The notes below the pieces were generated by a model, which saw nothing but the letters and a program-made list of their open reading frames with translations, did not search any database and had not been told where the DNA came from. From the NCBI GenBank assembly GCA_904846145.1, contig CAJGZL010000001.1:2418001-2482000 (forward strand): a DNA stretch of 64,000 bases. The letters run 5' to 3'. Positions 18,733 to 28,068 of this stretch are shown here, piece by piece (position 1 is the first letter of the stretch; each line of letters starts with the position of its first letter). Position numbers and translations under genes: made by a program. This DNA comes from Psychrobacter immobilis (GTDB lineage Bacteria; Pseudomonadota; Gammaproteobacteria; Pseudomonadales; Moraxellaceae).

Positions 18733-20739
18733 TTAGGCCGTCTTATCAGAGTTCAAACGTTGCTGTCTTTTATCCGCAATGGCAGCTTGTAAGCTTTGTT
18801 GAGAAGGAACCGTAGCATAATGAGAAAGATCTAGCTTAGCATCAACCTTGAGGTGATTTGAATCTTTTTTAATAAATGCATCTAAATTTTGTGTTTTGAT
18901 TTGATTCATAACCATCAAAACATCAAGGTTATTTTGTTCTGCAACTTGCTGCGAGATCACCCATAAATTATCATTCTTTTGTACAATATAGCTAGGCGTT
19001 GACAGGCTTTGAGTAGCTAAAGGCGACGATAATCGGTTCTGAGTATGATCTTTGGTAGAGATCGTTTTTGCAGAAGATGCCTTATCAAAATTCAAGTTTA
19101 TAGTCATTATCTTGCGACTAATTTGAGTATTGAGACTAGGGTATGAAGCTAAGCGACTAGCTGGTTGTCTTTGCTCGTTATCGATTTTGGCTACAGATGC
19201 AAGCTCAATGATACGGTCTGCGCTAACGTTAGAGCCACTGATAGTATCAGAGGTATTATTAATAGCAATCAAAGGGACAACTTGATCTATATCTATTTGA
19301 GATCGAATAGTAGAGATAGTATTTATTCTACGCTCATTAATACTAATAGTATTATGAGGAACTCTAGACTGCACTAATATGTCAGTCTTTTGAGTTTTGG
19401 GGCTTGCAAATAAAGGCGGAGGTGCTTGGCGACTGGCGACTAATATCTGTGGGCTGCTAGTGTTAGACTCTGCCAACGAAGGGCTCTTTTTTACTGGCAG
19501 CTCAATAGGCTGGCTGGCATTAAAAACAGGTTCTATCGACTTAGGGCTTGCAAACAAGGGCGGTGGCGCTTGACGACTGGCGACTAATATCTGTGGGCTA
19601 CTGGTCTTAGACTGTGCTAACGAAGGACTCTTTTTGACAGATAGGTCAATAAGCTGACTGGTATCAAAGCTAGGCTCTACTGTTTTGGACTTTACGAATA
19701 TAGGCTTGGGTATTGCAAGCAATGGCAGCGATACTTGATGACTATTCGCTATAATCTGCGAGCTACTGGCATTTGACTCTGTTAAAGAAGGACTCTTCTT
19801 CACCGACAGCTCAATAGGCTGACTGGTATTAGAGATAGGTTTCACTATCTTGGATGTTGCAAGCGCAGACTTAGACTTTACAAACGCTGGCGGCGATATT
19901 TGACGACTATTCGCTATAATCTGCGGGCTGCTGGTATTCGACTCTGCTAACGAAGGGCTCTTTTTAACTGGCGGATCAATAGGTAGGCCAGCGTTATATA
20001 CGGGCTCTGCTGGCTTAGGACTAGCAAACAAAGACGGGGGCGCTTGACGGCTGGCCACTAATATCTGCGGACTATCGGTGTTTTTGTCCGATAATAAAGC
20101 GCTGTTATTAACAGGTAGAGTAACCGCTTTATTAACATTTATTACAGGCTCTACAGATTTGACATTAGCCAGTGTTGGCGGTGCACCGCGCTTTACCACT
20201 AATGGGTTAGCAGTATGAGCGTTAACGATAAGTGTAGAGAGGTCAGACTGTCTAGTAGTCGCTAAGATAGAGCTCGACTGCTTGATTGAAACGTTAGTAG
20301 CCAAAGGCATCAACAAGGTTTTGGGAATAACCTTACGTTGACCTTGATCACTTAGAGCTAATACCACATCAGTAAAGGGCATAGTAATGGGCTGAGTACT
20401 GGTAATAACGACAGTACCAGTGGTAGCAGAAGTGGGTAAAAAGCTGACAGACATAGAGGGCTGAGGCGTCAGACCTAATTGCTGATAGATGATAGGACTT
20501 GCCAAACGGGCTGAAAAATCTGCTGAGCGAATACTCGTCACAGTGATACTGGCAGTCAAAGGCTGATGCTGTACAGAGGTTATCACTGTCTTACCCATAG
20601 TCGCAGCTTGAGCTGCAGGCAGAATCACAGCGGTACCAACAGAACAAAGCAGTCCAACCGATATGCCTTTATGCATAGCTGACAAACGCATAAAAGGTAG
20701 ATGCATACTGGTTAGGTGATGAGGTAGATACCAAGACAT
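18733..20739 (-). CDS. FimV N-terminal-half homologue (periplasmic, LysM)
   Basis: A 668-residue exported protein. The signal peptide covers about residues 22-46 (hydrophobic, ending AAQAA), with a long N-terminal tail; the first ATG has AAGGG six bases upstream. Residues about 47-155 match the FimV N-terminal domain. A proline-rich repeat region follows (about 210-445), and the C-terminal part has a LysM-like peptidoglycan-binding stretch, YIVQKNDNLWVISQQVAEQN. No transmembrane helix or cytoplasmic TPR region is present; those are in the next gene. The two genes together equal one FimV. Co-transcription with the downstream half, the asparaginase gene and truA is likely. Confidence 0.75.
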   Translation of the reverse strand: MSWYLPHHLTSMHLPFMRLSAMHKGISVGLLCSVGTAVILPAAQAATMGKTVITSVQHQPLTASITVTSIRSADFSARLASPIIYQQLGLTPQPSMSVSFLPTSATTGTVVITSTQPITMPFTDVVLALSDQGQRKVIPKTLLMPLATNVSIKQSSSILATTRQSDLSTLIVNAHTANPLVVKRGAPPTLANVKSVEPVINVNKAVTLPVNNSALLSDKNTDSPQILVASRQAPPSLFASPKPAEPVYNAGLPIDPPVKKSPSLAESNTSSPQIIANSRQISPPAFVKSKSALATSKIVKPISNTSQPIELSVKKSPSLTESNASSSQIIANSHQVSLPLLAIPKPIFVKSKTVEPSFDTSQLIDLSVKKSPSLAQSKTSSPQILVASRQAPPPLFASPKSIEPVFNASQPIELPVKKSPSLAESNTSSPQILVASRQAPPPLFASPKTQKTDILVQSRVPHNTISINERRINTISTIRSQIDIDQVVPLIAINNTSDTISGSNVSADRIIELASVAKIDNEQRQPASRLASYPSLNTQISRKIMTINLNFDKASSAKTISTKDHTQNRLSSPLATQSLSTPSYIVQKNDNLWVISQQVAEQNNLDVLMVMNQIKTQNLDAFIKKDSNHLKVDAKLDLSHYATVPSQQSLQAAIADKRQQRLNSDKTA
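19405..20110 (-). repeat. Five tandem protein-coding repeats in the FimV N-half gene
   Basis: Five degenerate copies of a 48-55-codon unit lie head to tail; the core reads SPSLAESNTSSPQILVASRQ with PPLFASPK after it. The first and last copies are closest to each other and the middle two have diverged (IIANSRQ). This looks like in-frame expansion by recombination in a periplasmic linker. Confidence 0.85.
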
Positions 20740-20929
20740 GCGCAGCCCTTATATAACTCAAGAATGGTTAGACATATTTATTAATAATAAGCTATTGCGA
20801 CTACGATAACAATACAATTTTATTCGTATGTTTACATATATTGATTTAGGTTATTATTTAAGCAATATAGTAATATGACCTCTTATTGTTTTAACCGTAA
20901 AATTATTTTGATTGTGAAAATTCATATTT

Positions 20930-22153
20930 TTATCTGATAGCTATTTTATCCAATAACATCGCATCACCATAACTAAAGAAGCGGTATTTGTGCTCGATAG
21001 CGTGCTGATAGGCTTGCTCGATAGCTGATTTGCCAGAAAAAGCAGCTACTAACATCAGAAGAGTGGATTTGGGTAGATGAAAATTAGTCAGCAATCTGTC
21101 TATAACCTTAAACTCAAAACCTGGATAAATAAAGATATCGGTATCACCTGACCAGCTGGATAAAGGTTGATTGTCTTTGGCCGTATGCAAATAGGCGCTC
21201 TCAAGCACACGAGTAACGGTAGTGCCTATAGCGATAACTTGCTTGCCATTGGCATGAGTTTGGTTAATCAGCTCTGCGGTAGCTTGTGGCAGGTGCGCGT
21301 ATTCACTATGCATCGTATGATTGAGTAAATTATCGGTTTTAACAGGGGCAAAAGTACCTGCGCCGACATGCAAAGTCACAAAAGCGGTATGAATACCTTT
21401 ATCAGCTAACATTGCTAATACTTGCTCGTCAAAATGTAGGCTAGCAGTAGGTGCGGCGACGCTGGCAAGCTTCGCTGGATCGTGAAAGACAGTCTGATAA
21501 CGAGTGTTGTCTGTCTCGTCAGCATGACGCTCAAAATAGGGCGGTATCGGCAGCTCGCCATATAGCTCTAAGTTAGGCAAAATAGGCGCATCAAAGGCTA
21601 AGATAAACAAGTTCTCTTGACGTCCTAGCATCACGCCGTGCATATTATTATCTGCTAAAGACAAGTGCTGACCTAATTTTGGCGCTTTACTGGCTTTTAT
21701 ATGACATAGGGCGACATGCTCAAATCTTTCTATTATCTTATCGTCATTATTAAAAAGGACACTATCGATAAGACTTTCAACATCCGCACTATCGACTAAG
21801 CGCTCAATCAATACCTCTATTTTGCCACCTGTGTCTTTACTACCGAACAGTCGTGCTTTCATTACCTTAGTGTCGTTAAAGACGATTAGATCACCTGCAT
21901 TCAATAGTGAGGCAAGTTCAGTAAAGGTATGATCTTCTATGCATATATTTTGATTATCATTAACGACAGTAGTCGCTGGCAAGTACAACAATTGAGACGC
22001 TGAGCGCTGGGCTAGGGGATAGCGGGCGATCAATTCATCTGGCAGCTCATAATCGTAATCAGCTACGCTTAGGTAGTCTAAAGGTACTGAATCGCTATTA
22101 TCAGTAGAAAGGTTAGAATGGGTGTTAGAAATTACTAGGTTGGATGCAGTCAT
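20930..22153 (-). CDS. queA: S-adenosylmethionine:tRNA ribosyltransferase-isomerase
   Basis: A 407-residue enzyme that transfers and isomerises the ribosyl part of SAM onto 7-aminomethyl-7-deazaguanine tRNA to give epoxyqueuosine. The family signatures DYELPDELIARYP (about 34-46), VTLHVGAGTFAPVK, HSEY, and NFHLPKSTLLMLVAAFSG near the C-terminus are all present. It is longer than the usual roughly 350 residues, with an N-terminal tail of about 27 residues and an insert around residues 110-150. No other queuosine gene is in the window. Confidence 0.96.
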   Translation of the reverse strand: MTASNLVISNTHSNLSTDNSDSVPLDYLSVADYDYELPDELIARYPLAQRSASQLLYLPATTVVNDNQNICIEDHTFTELASLLNAGDLIVFNDTKVMKARLFGSKDTGGKIEVLIERLVDSADVESLIDSVLFNNDDKIIERFEHVALCHIKASKAPKLGQHLSLADNNMHGVMLGRQENLFILAFDAPILPNLELYGELPIPPYFERHADETDNTRYQTVFHDPAKLASVAAPTASLHFDEQVLAMLADKGIHTAFVTLHVGAGTFAPVKTDNLLNHTMHSEYAHLPQATAELINQTHANGKQVIAIGTTVTRVLESAYLHTAKDNQPLSSWSGDTDIFIYPGFEFKVIDRLLTNFHLPKSTLLMLVAAFSGKSAIEQAYQHAIEHKYRFFSYGDAMLLDKIAIR

Positions 22154-22287
22154 AAAGGTCAGTAAATATAAGGTTATTTTGGCGTAATTGTAGCAGAAAG
22201 CAGAAGTGAAAACTTATAGTAGATAGTGTTTTTATTAAAAAATAGCCTAAGTAGTTATATATGATGGTTTATATAAGATAGCTTTAA

Positions 22288-23397
22288 CTAATCAAATAAG
22301 TCTAATTGTGGCAAGGCTTGAGAAGCTGGCGCAAGCGACGAGTAGGTCACACCAACTAGTCGAATAGGCAACTCGCGTGGAATATCAGCGAACAGTTTGT
22401 CCAGCCAATAGTGAGCGGATTCAGCGCTATCAAAGGCGGTTGATAAGGTGTGCGAGCGGGTAATCTGAGTAAAGTCTGCGTACTTAATTTTTAGCGTGAT
22501 CGTATAGCCCGTTAGCTTCTTATTATGCATCTGCGTATAGGCATCCGCATTTTGCTCATATATTTGCGCTAGTAGCTCTGTATCACCCGTTAAATTATCA
22601 TGAAAAGTGGTCTCAGAGCCGACGGACTTGTGTTGCCGCTCAGCCTTGACAGGACGTGTGTCACGGCCATGAGCGATATCATGATAAAACTGCCCGCGTT
22701 TACCAAACTCATTGACCAAAGTCGTAGCAGGCACGAGTTTGAGATCGGCTCCTGTACTAATACCTAGCGCATGCAAACGCTTAGCGGTAGCTTTGCCAAT
22801 ACCATGAAAGCGCTCAATCGGTAGCGTGCTAATAAAAGCATCGGCATCGGCAGGGGTGATAATTGCTGTGCCATTGGGTTTATTGATATCAGAGGCAATT
22901 TTGGCGAGCATCTTATTAAAAGACACGCCAGCCGACGCGGTCAACCCTGTATGCTCTAATATCTGCGCTCGCAGCCAATTCGCCATCAACGTCGCCGAGC
23001 CTTGATGCACTGTCAATCCCGTGACATCAATATAAGCCTCATCTAAGGATAACGGCTCAACTAATGGCGTCAGACTGTGCATAATTGCGCGAATATCTTG
23101 ACTGACTGCCCGATACACTTCAAAACGGGGACGGACAAAGAGCACCTCAGGACAGCGCTTACGAGCCTCATAGCAAGACATAGCTGAGCGTACACCAAAT
23201 TTTCGTACTTCATAGCTGGCAGCAGCGACCACACCGCGACCTTTGGGATCGCCACCGACGACTAAAGGCTTACCGCGCAGCTCGGGAAAATCACGCTGCT
23301 CAACACTAGCATAAAAAGCATCCATATCGAGATGGATGATCTTACGCTGGGTTGGGGTTATTAAGTCGGCTTTATCTTGATTGGTTTTGGGGGTCAT
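22288..23397 (-). CDS. dinB: DNA polymerase IV (Y-family)
   Basis: A 369-residue translesion polymerase. IIHLDMDAFYASVEQRD (about 20-36) and SLDEAYIDVT (about 118-127) hold the catalytic acidic residues, and GIGKATAKRLHALGI is the helix-hairpin-helix. The C-terminus PQLDLFD matches the beta-clamp-binding motif QLxLF. It lies 10 bp after the end of the type III restriction gene on the same strand, so it marks the left edge of the defence island and may receive read-through from it. No LexA-type site was recognised upstream. Confidence 0.95.
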   Translation of the reverse strand: MTPKTNQDKADLITPTQRKIIHLDMDAFYASVEQRDFPELRGKPLVVGGDPKGRGVVAAASYEVRKFGVRSAMSCYEARKRCPEVLFVRPRFEVYRAVSQDIRAIMHSLTPLVEPLSLDEAYIDVTGLTVHQGSATLMANWLRAQILEHTGLTASAGVSFNKMLAKIASDINKPNGTAIITPADADAFISTLPIERFHGIGKATAKRLHALGISTGADLKLVPATTLVNEFGKRGQFYHDIAHGRDTRPVKAERQHKSVGSETTFHDNLTGDTELLAQIYEQNADAYTQMHNKKLTGYTITLKIKYADFTQITRSHTLSTAFDSAESAHYWLDKLFADIPRELPIRLVGVTYSSLAPASQALPQLDLFD

Positions 23398-23407
23398 AGG
23401 AGTTATT

Positions 23408-26089
23408 TTACCTGATAGCTTTTAATAGCTGTTGCTCTACGTCTTGACCTTTATCATCTTTTTTGACTGCCATTAAGAATAAGCATTGACCTTGGCTATG
23501 ACTTGCCCAAAGTTCGCCTACCATACGTTTCTCTGCCGAATCATCATTAGTTTCGTAAGGCTTGCCTTTATACTCCACTACCAAGATACGACCGTCCTGC
23601 AATTCAACGATAAAATCAGGATAAAAATTGGTATGTGCCAGTGGCAGGCTAAACGACGCTTCTCCACGTCTAACTAGGTTTCTTATCCAATGCTTCACTT
23701 GAGGTATTACATCGATGGTCTGAGCACAGTCAAACTCCTCACCCGAAGATTTCATGTCTTCGATTTGCGGATAATAATGTTTATCAAAATCATAAATCCC
23801 TGAATAGTAAGGTGGTCGCGTTGGATAATTATCTGCTTTAAACTCGTAACTAAAATCGTAAGTCGTAAGCACGTCAGCATCGCTTGCGAATAAAGTTTGC
23901 TGATACCCTTTAGTCATTGCTCGCTGTCTATATGCAGATACTAGATCCTGTATAGAGCGAGCAAGAGGATACTTATTACGTATGAGAGTAGTAAGTGTCA
24001 GTGACGGTATTTGCTGTAATTGGTTGACTATCTTAGTTAAGAAACTCGTCATTTCACGCTGAGTGACATCGCTTTGACGGCATTCATGATCTAGCCAGCC
24101 TATAAGCTCATCTTGGGTTACTTCGGTATGCGCAAGGTTTAGATTTAGAGTTTGTGACTCATGAGCAAGGTTATATTTGACTTTTTTGCCTTCTACATCG
24201 ACTAGGAAGCTTGTCGTTTCTTCCGTGGGTTGATAGTCGAGCTTAGCTGGATAATCTAATAGATTCCAACCTGATGCGTCCAAAAATACTTCTTTCTCAA
24301 CCAGTTCAAGCTCACCCTGAACCATGACACACAATCTTGGTAGCGGGGCAAATTTTACTCCGTTCTCTGCTGGTGACAAAGCAGCATGTACACTAAGGTT
24401 ATGCCTATCAACTGAAGTCTCAATCTCTTTTTTATCTTCAACAGCCACTTTGGTAATGGCTTGTTTCAACGGCTCTGAGACTTTACCCGTAACAGTGACC
24501 ACTTGGCGACCATCTACCTCAGAGATCTTAATGCTACTGCGTTCTTCTTCTGATAACTCGGTAGTATCTATCGTATCCTGCACCTCAACCATCAGAGAAG
24601 GTGGTGTCAACTTAGGTTTCGAGTTTACAGCGTCATCTTTATCTACCTGACCAAATAAATCACCTTGATTGGCATCTTGTTGCCGAAGAAACGTGGCTAC
24701 TTCTAACTCTTCAAAGCCCATAGAAATTAGCTTATCGGTCAATTCTTTGGCTGCTTGGGCTAAACTGTCCGTTGCCAAATGGGCATAAGCTCTATTTAGG
24801 TCTTCTATCACGCGGCGCTTTGCATAAGGCATCCGTAATACACGCCCCAATAGCTGCTCAGCATCTTTGCTAGAGGACACCTGTTTGACTGAACAGAATA
24901 CGTAGGCAAATGAGCAATCCCAGCCTTCTTTTAAGGCTTCTATGGTAATGATGTACTCGATAGGACAGTTAGGGTCAAAAAGATCGATACCATCTAGCTC
25001 TCGTTGTGTCCCTGTAGCTACCGCAATTTTGTCCTCAGTAATATTATGATCTTCAATCAGACACTTTTTGAGTACTTCAACCGTTACCTTACCGTTCTTG
25101 TTCTCTGCCTGAAGTAGGACAATAGGACGTATATAGTCGATATCTTTTTGTGCTTTAAGCGCTAATCTAGCGCGTGTTAATACTGCATCACGTACCGCTT
25201 CTTCCCAGCCATTAATATGCTCGGTCAAAATGATAGGTAGCTTGATCATCTCTTCAGCTTTGAGCTGCGCCGCTGAGACATGATATAAAATATTGCTACC
25301 ATTGGTCGTTGATGTATTAGGAGTAGCGGTAAACTCGATAATAGCTGCAGGATGCACGCGCTTTAGGGTGTCAAAGGTTAATGACGTCCTAGCATTATGG
25401 GCTTCATCAACGATGACTAGAGGGTTGTACAGCGCCAACAGGTTGGCAAAAGAGTACTTTATCTTACCAATATCACTGACGGTCAAACCGTTTTCAGAGA
25501 CATCATCTTCACTAACGGTCTCAAGCTTGTCATAAAAGGGATGCTGACGACTCAGTTTGGCAAAATGCGGTTCAAAGTCTTCGTGATACTGATAGACCTT
25601 GCGATCAGACGTTTTAGTAACACGTAAATTGGCAATGGTAGAGACGACTATGATTGTTTTATTGCCAATATCCTGCGCACGGATTTGATTGACATCAGCG
25701 ATATCGTAGACACTGACTTGATTGGCAAAAGCGCGGTTTAAATGATCGGTATAGTCTGGATTGCTCTTGAGCGCCGAAACGGTCTGCTGCTGAATGGTAG
25801 TAGTCGGTACTAGCCACAATACAATGGGGAAATCTTGCGACAGATAATGAGTTGCCGCTGTAGATACCGCATAAGCGCCTAGTACAGTCTTGCCGCCACC
25901 TGTCGGAATACGAATACAGACGTAAGGCGTATCATCGAAAGAGTAAGCACGATAAGGGGTTTCTACAAAATTATTATCCTGTAGTGTCTGCTGAAATGCT
26001 GTGTCAATATCGCCATCCATACGGCAACGCTGAAAAAAACTCGTAAGCGCATCAAGTGCACCTTGCTGATAGCTCTTTAGTTCAAACAT
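23408..26089 (-). CDS. res: Type III restriction enzyme, Res subunit
   Basis: An 893-residue superfamily 2 helicase-nuclease. IPTGGGKTVLGAY (about 61-73) is Walker A, IVDEAHNAR (about 228-236) is the DEAD/H box, and EQLLGRVLRMPYAKRR is helicase motif VI. Near the C-terminus YPDFIVELQDGRILVVEYKGK (about 815-835) fits a PD-(D/E)xK nuclease, as in type III Res. With the Mod subunit it cuts DNA after ATP-driven communication between two unmethylated sites. It starts 3 bp after mod, as a typical mod-res operon. All motifs look intact. Confidence 0.93.
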   Translation of the reverse strand: MFELKSYQQGALDALTSFFQRCRMDGDIDTAFQQTLQDNNFVETPYRAYSFDDTPYVCIRIPTGGGKTVLGAYAVSTAATHYLSQDFPIVLWLVPTTTIQQQTVSALKSNPDYTDHLNRAFANQVSVYDIADVNQIRAQDIGNKTIIVVSTIANLRVTKTSDRKVYQYHEDFEPHFAKLSRQHPFYDKLETVSEDDVSENGLTVSDIGKIKYSFANLLALYNPLVIVDEAHNARTSLTFDTLKRVHPAAIIEFTATPNTSTTNGSNILYHVSAAQLKAEEMIKLPIILTEHINGWEEAVRDAVLTRARLALKAQKDIDYIRPIVLLQAENKNGKVTVEVLKKCLIEDHNITEDKIAVATGTQRELDGIDLFDPNCPIEYIITIEALKEGWDCSFAYVFCSVKQVSSSKDAEQLLGRVLRMPYAKRRVIEDLNRAYAHLATDSLAQAAKELTDKLISMGFEELEVATFLRQQDANQGDLFGQVDKDDAVNSKPKLTPPSLMVEVQDTIDTTELSEEERSSIKISEVDGRQVVTVTGKVSEPLKQAITKVAVEDKKEIETSVDRHNLSVHAALSPAENGVKFAPLPRLCVMVQGELELVEKEVFLDASGWNLLDYPAKLDYQPTEETTSFLVDVEGKKVKYNLAHESQTLNLNLAHTEVTQDELIGWLDHECRQSDVTQREMTSFLTKIVNQLQQIPSLTLTTLIRNKYPLARSIQDLVSAYRQRAMTKGYQQTLFASDADVLTTYDFSYEFKADNYPTRPPYYSGIYDFDKHYYPQIEDMKSSGEEFDCAQTIDVIPQVKHWIRNLVRRGEASFSLPLAHTNFYPDFIVELQDGRILVVEYKGKPYETNDDSAEKRMVGELWASHSQGQCLFLMAVKKDDKGQDVEQQLLKAIR

Positions 26090-26092
26090 CGC

Positions 26093-27631
26093 TTATCTTC
26101 CTTTCACATCGTATGGTATTTGCTTAAATATAATATTTTCACTTTTGAGACGGGCTTCTCCCATTCGGCTCGTCTCACCATAGATGACTTTTTTACCATT
26201 TTCTGGATCTTCAGGGTGAGGTGGCAGTATGGCTAGCACTTTCGATGTGAGTACGTTGCCACCGTTAGGACGTTTATCACCTAAAATACCGTTATAAAGT
26301 AGGTAGTAAGCCACGCCATTGTGCACGCCAAGTAGTGGTGATTTAGCGGACTGCTGTAGCGATTGCCTAGTATCGCCATACCAAATGTGGGAAGCCAGCG
26401 CATCAAAGCTGATACCTTCTCTTAAAGAGCCATTTTCATTAAAGATGACTTCACCTAAGCGATAAAACTTAAAGCCACTACCACCTATCCAGTTGACGTC
26501 TTCTGAAATACCACCTTGCTCACCATCAACTACTTTTTTTAGTCTGTATACACATTGGTTTTCTGCGTGCTCTCCAAGTTCTACACCTATAAACTTACGA
26601 TTCATCTTCAAAGCTACAGCAGCCGTTGTTCCAGACCCTAAAAACGAATCTAATACTAGATCTCCTTCTTTTGTAGCTAGATGAAGAATTCTTTGTATTA
26701 GTCTTTCTGGCTTGGGTGTAATAAATAGCTCATCTTCTAGACCTTCAAAGACGGCTCTAACTTCATTTTTAGACTCAGCATTGTGACCTGCTTCGTCATA
26801 GAACCAAATAGTAGATGGCACCACACCTCCTTCAATTTCTGACAAGAAGCGTTTTTGTGCTGGAACATTATCGCCTTTCTTTCCCCACCAAATTCTATTG
26901 TCTTGTTCCAAAGCTTTAAATGATTCCTCAGAAATGCGCCAGTACGATCCTTTTGGTGGGCCATCGATAACTCTTCCAGAAGGAGACTTAATTTCATACA
27001 GACCTCTACTATAAAAATTTCTAGCTTGGATTGGTGTAGCTTTCCAAGGACCTCTAGGGTCGTTATCATAGTTTTTATAAGCTTTATTCTGTTTCTCAGT
27101 TCTTGGTAAAGAGTTAATAAGCCATTTATCTTTAGATTTAGCATACACGAGACAATGATCATGCATTTCAGAAAAATATTTTGCTGAGTTTTTGATTGTG
27201 TATACTTTCTGCCAAATACAATTTGATATGAAGTTTTTGCGTCCAAATATTTCATCTAGAATAACTTTGGCATAATGTGATTCATTATCATCAAGTGTAA
27301 TCCAAATTGAGCCATCTTCAGATAAAAGCTGCTGCAATAGCTCTAAGCGTGGATACATCATGGATAGCCACTTGCTGTGCTCTAGATTATCGTCATAGTG
27401 TTCAAAAGCGCTTTTGGTGTTGTATGGTGGGTCAATAAAGATGCACTTTACCTTTCCTGAATGCGTCGGAATAAGTGCCTTCAATGCATCGAGGTTATCA
27501 CCTTGAATGAGCATATTGTCAGTATCTGACTCGCCATAAGATAATTCTGGCACTAGCTCTACCAAACGATACGGACAGTCACGCGCTGTGGTCAACGCTT
27601 GCTCTTTATTCAACCAGTTCAATATAGGCAT
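26093..27631 (-). CDS. mod: Type III DNA-methyltransferase, Mod subunit
   Basis: A 512-residue N6-adenine methyltransferase. IFIDPPYNTKSAF (about 65-77; the DPPY catalytic motif at 67-70) comes before the SAM-binding DSFLGSGTTAAVAL (about 325-338), the beta-class order found in type III Mod proteins. The sequence between them (about 90-320), with WKATPIQARNF and KGSYWRISEE, is the likely target-recognition region. It is shorter than many Mod proteins (often over 600 residues) but without obvious breaks. It pairs with the res gene 3 bp downstream. The recognition sequence cannot be predicted. Confidence 0.92.
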   Translation of the reverse strand: MPILNWLNKEQALTTARDCPYRLVELVPELSYGESDTDNMLIQGDNLDALKALIPTHSGKVKCIFIDPPYNTKSAFEHYDDNLEHSKWLSMMYPRLELLQQLLSEDGSIWITLDDNESHYAKVILDEIFGRKNFISNCIWQKVYTIKNSAKYFSEMHDHCLVYAKSKDKWLINSLPRTEKQNKAYKNYDNDPRGPWKATPIQARNFYSRGLYEIKSPSGRVIDGPPKGSYWRISEESFKALEQDNRIWWGKKGDNVPAQKRFLSEIEGGVVPSTIWFYDEAGHNAESKNEVRAVFEGLEDELFITPKPERLIQRILHLATKEGDLVLDSFLGSGTTAAVALKMNRKFIGVELGEHAENQCVYRLKKVVDGEQGGISEDVNWIGGSGFKFYRLGEVIFNENGSLREGISFDALASHIWYGDTRQSLQQSAKSPLLGVHNGVAYYLLYNGILGDKRPNGGNVLTSKVLAILPPHPEDPENGKKVIYGETSRMGEARLKSENIIFKQIPYDVKGR

Positions 27632-27933
27632 ATCGCCTCACTTCCTTCTTGATTTACAGCCGTAAGTGGCTGGCATGTTTAGTGCTTAATATTCTGAGTG
27701 GTAATTTATCATATAACACGCTTGCTCTCACCAGATATCGACCTGTAAGACGATATATTAGGCTTTTGCTTTGGCAGAGCTACTTTAAGCTAATGTTTGA
27801 TATTTTTCAGCGTTGATTCTAATCTTTGCGACACAGACTGTCGCCTATTATGCTTTGTACCTATTAATGTTGGTAGAGACTTGATATATTCTATAACTAT
27901 TAAAACTTAAACAATTATTGAGAGGTAACATAT
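27632..27933. other. Divergent intergenic region between mod and the CBASS operon
   Basis: This 302-bp region should hold promoters for both the minus-strand mod-res operon and the plus-strand CBASS operon. It is AT-rich, especially from 27870 on. I could not pick a clear -35/-10 pair, terminator or operator. Confidence 0.4.
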
Positions 27934-28068
27934 ATGGCAAATTTACAAAAACAGTTCTTAGAATTTCATAATGCTATTGAATTGGGCACTTACGAAGAGA
28001 ACAACTTTTTATGTGAAAAGCGCAACCTAGTTATTGCTCAGCTTAAGAATAAAAGGAGTTCAAGGTGA
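27934..28068 (+). CDS. 44-residue small protein coupled to capV
   Basis: A 45-codon ORF, MANLQKQFLEFHNAIELG to the C-terminal KNKRSSR. It has a good ribosome site (AGAGG, about eight bases before the ATG). Its TGA stop overlaps the GTG start of capV (frame shift of one base), the arrangement of translational coupling. The peptide is charged and probably helical, with one cysteine and a basic tail; no domain is recognised. It is the first ORF of the CBASS transcript and is not a member of the known capV-dncV-cap2-cap3 set. It could be a small regulator or accessory protein, or simply a translated leader that controls capV expression. Confidence 0.6.
   Translation: MANLQKQFLEFHNAIELGTYEENNFLCEKRNLVIAQLKNKRSSR

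Noticed and set aside
26737-27255. 172-codon same-strand ORF inside mod
   Set aside because: It lies in another frame of the intact mod gene; mod itself reads through without a break, so no frameshift needs to be invoked.
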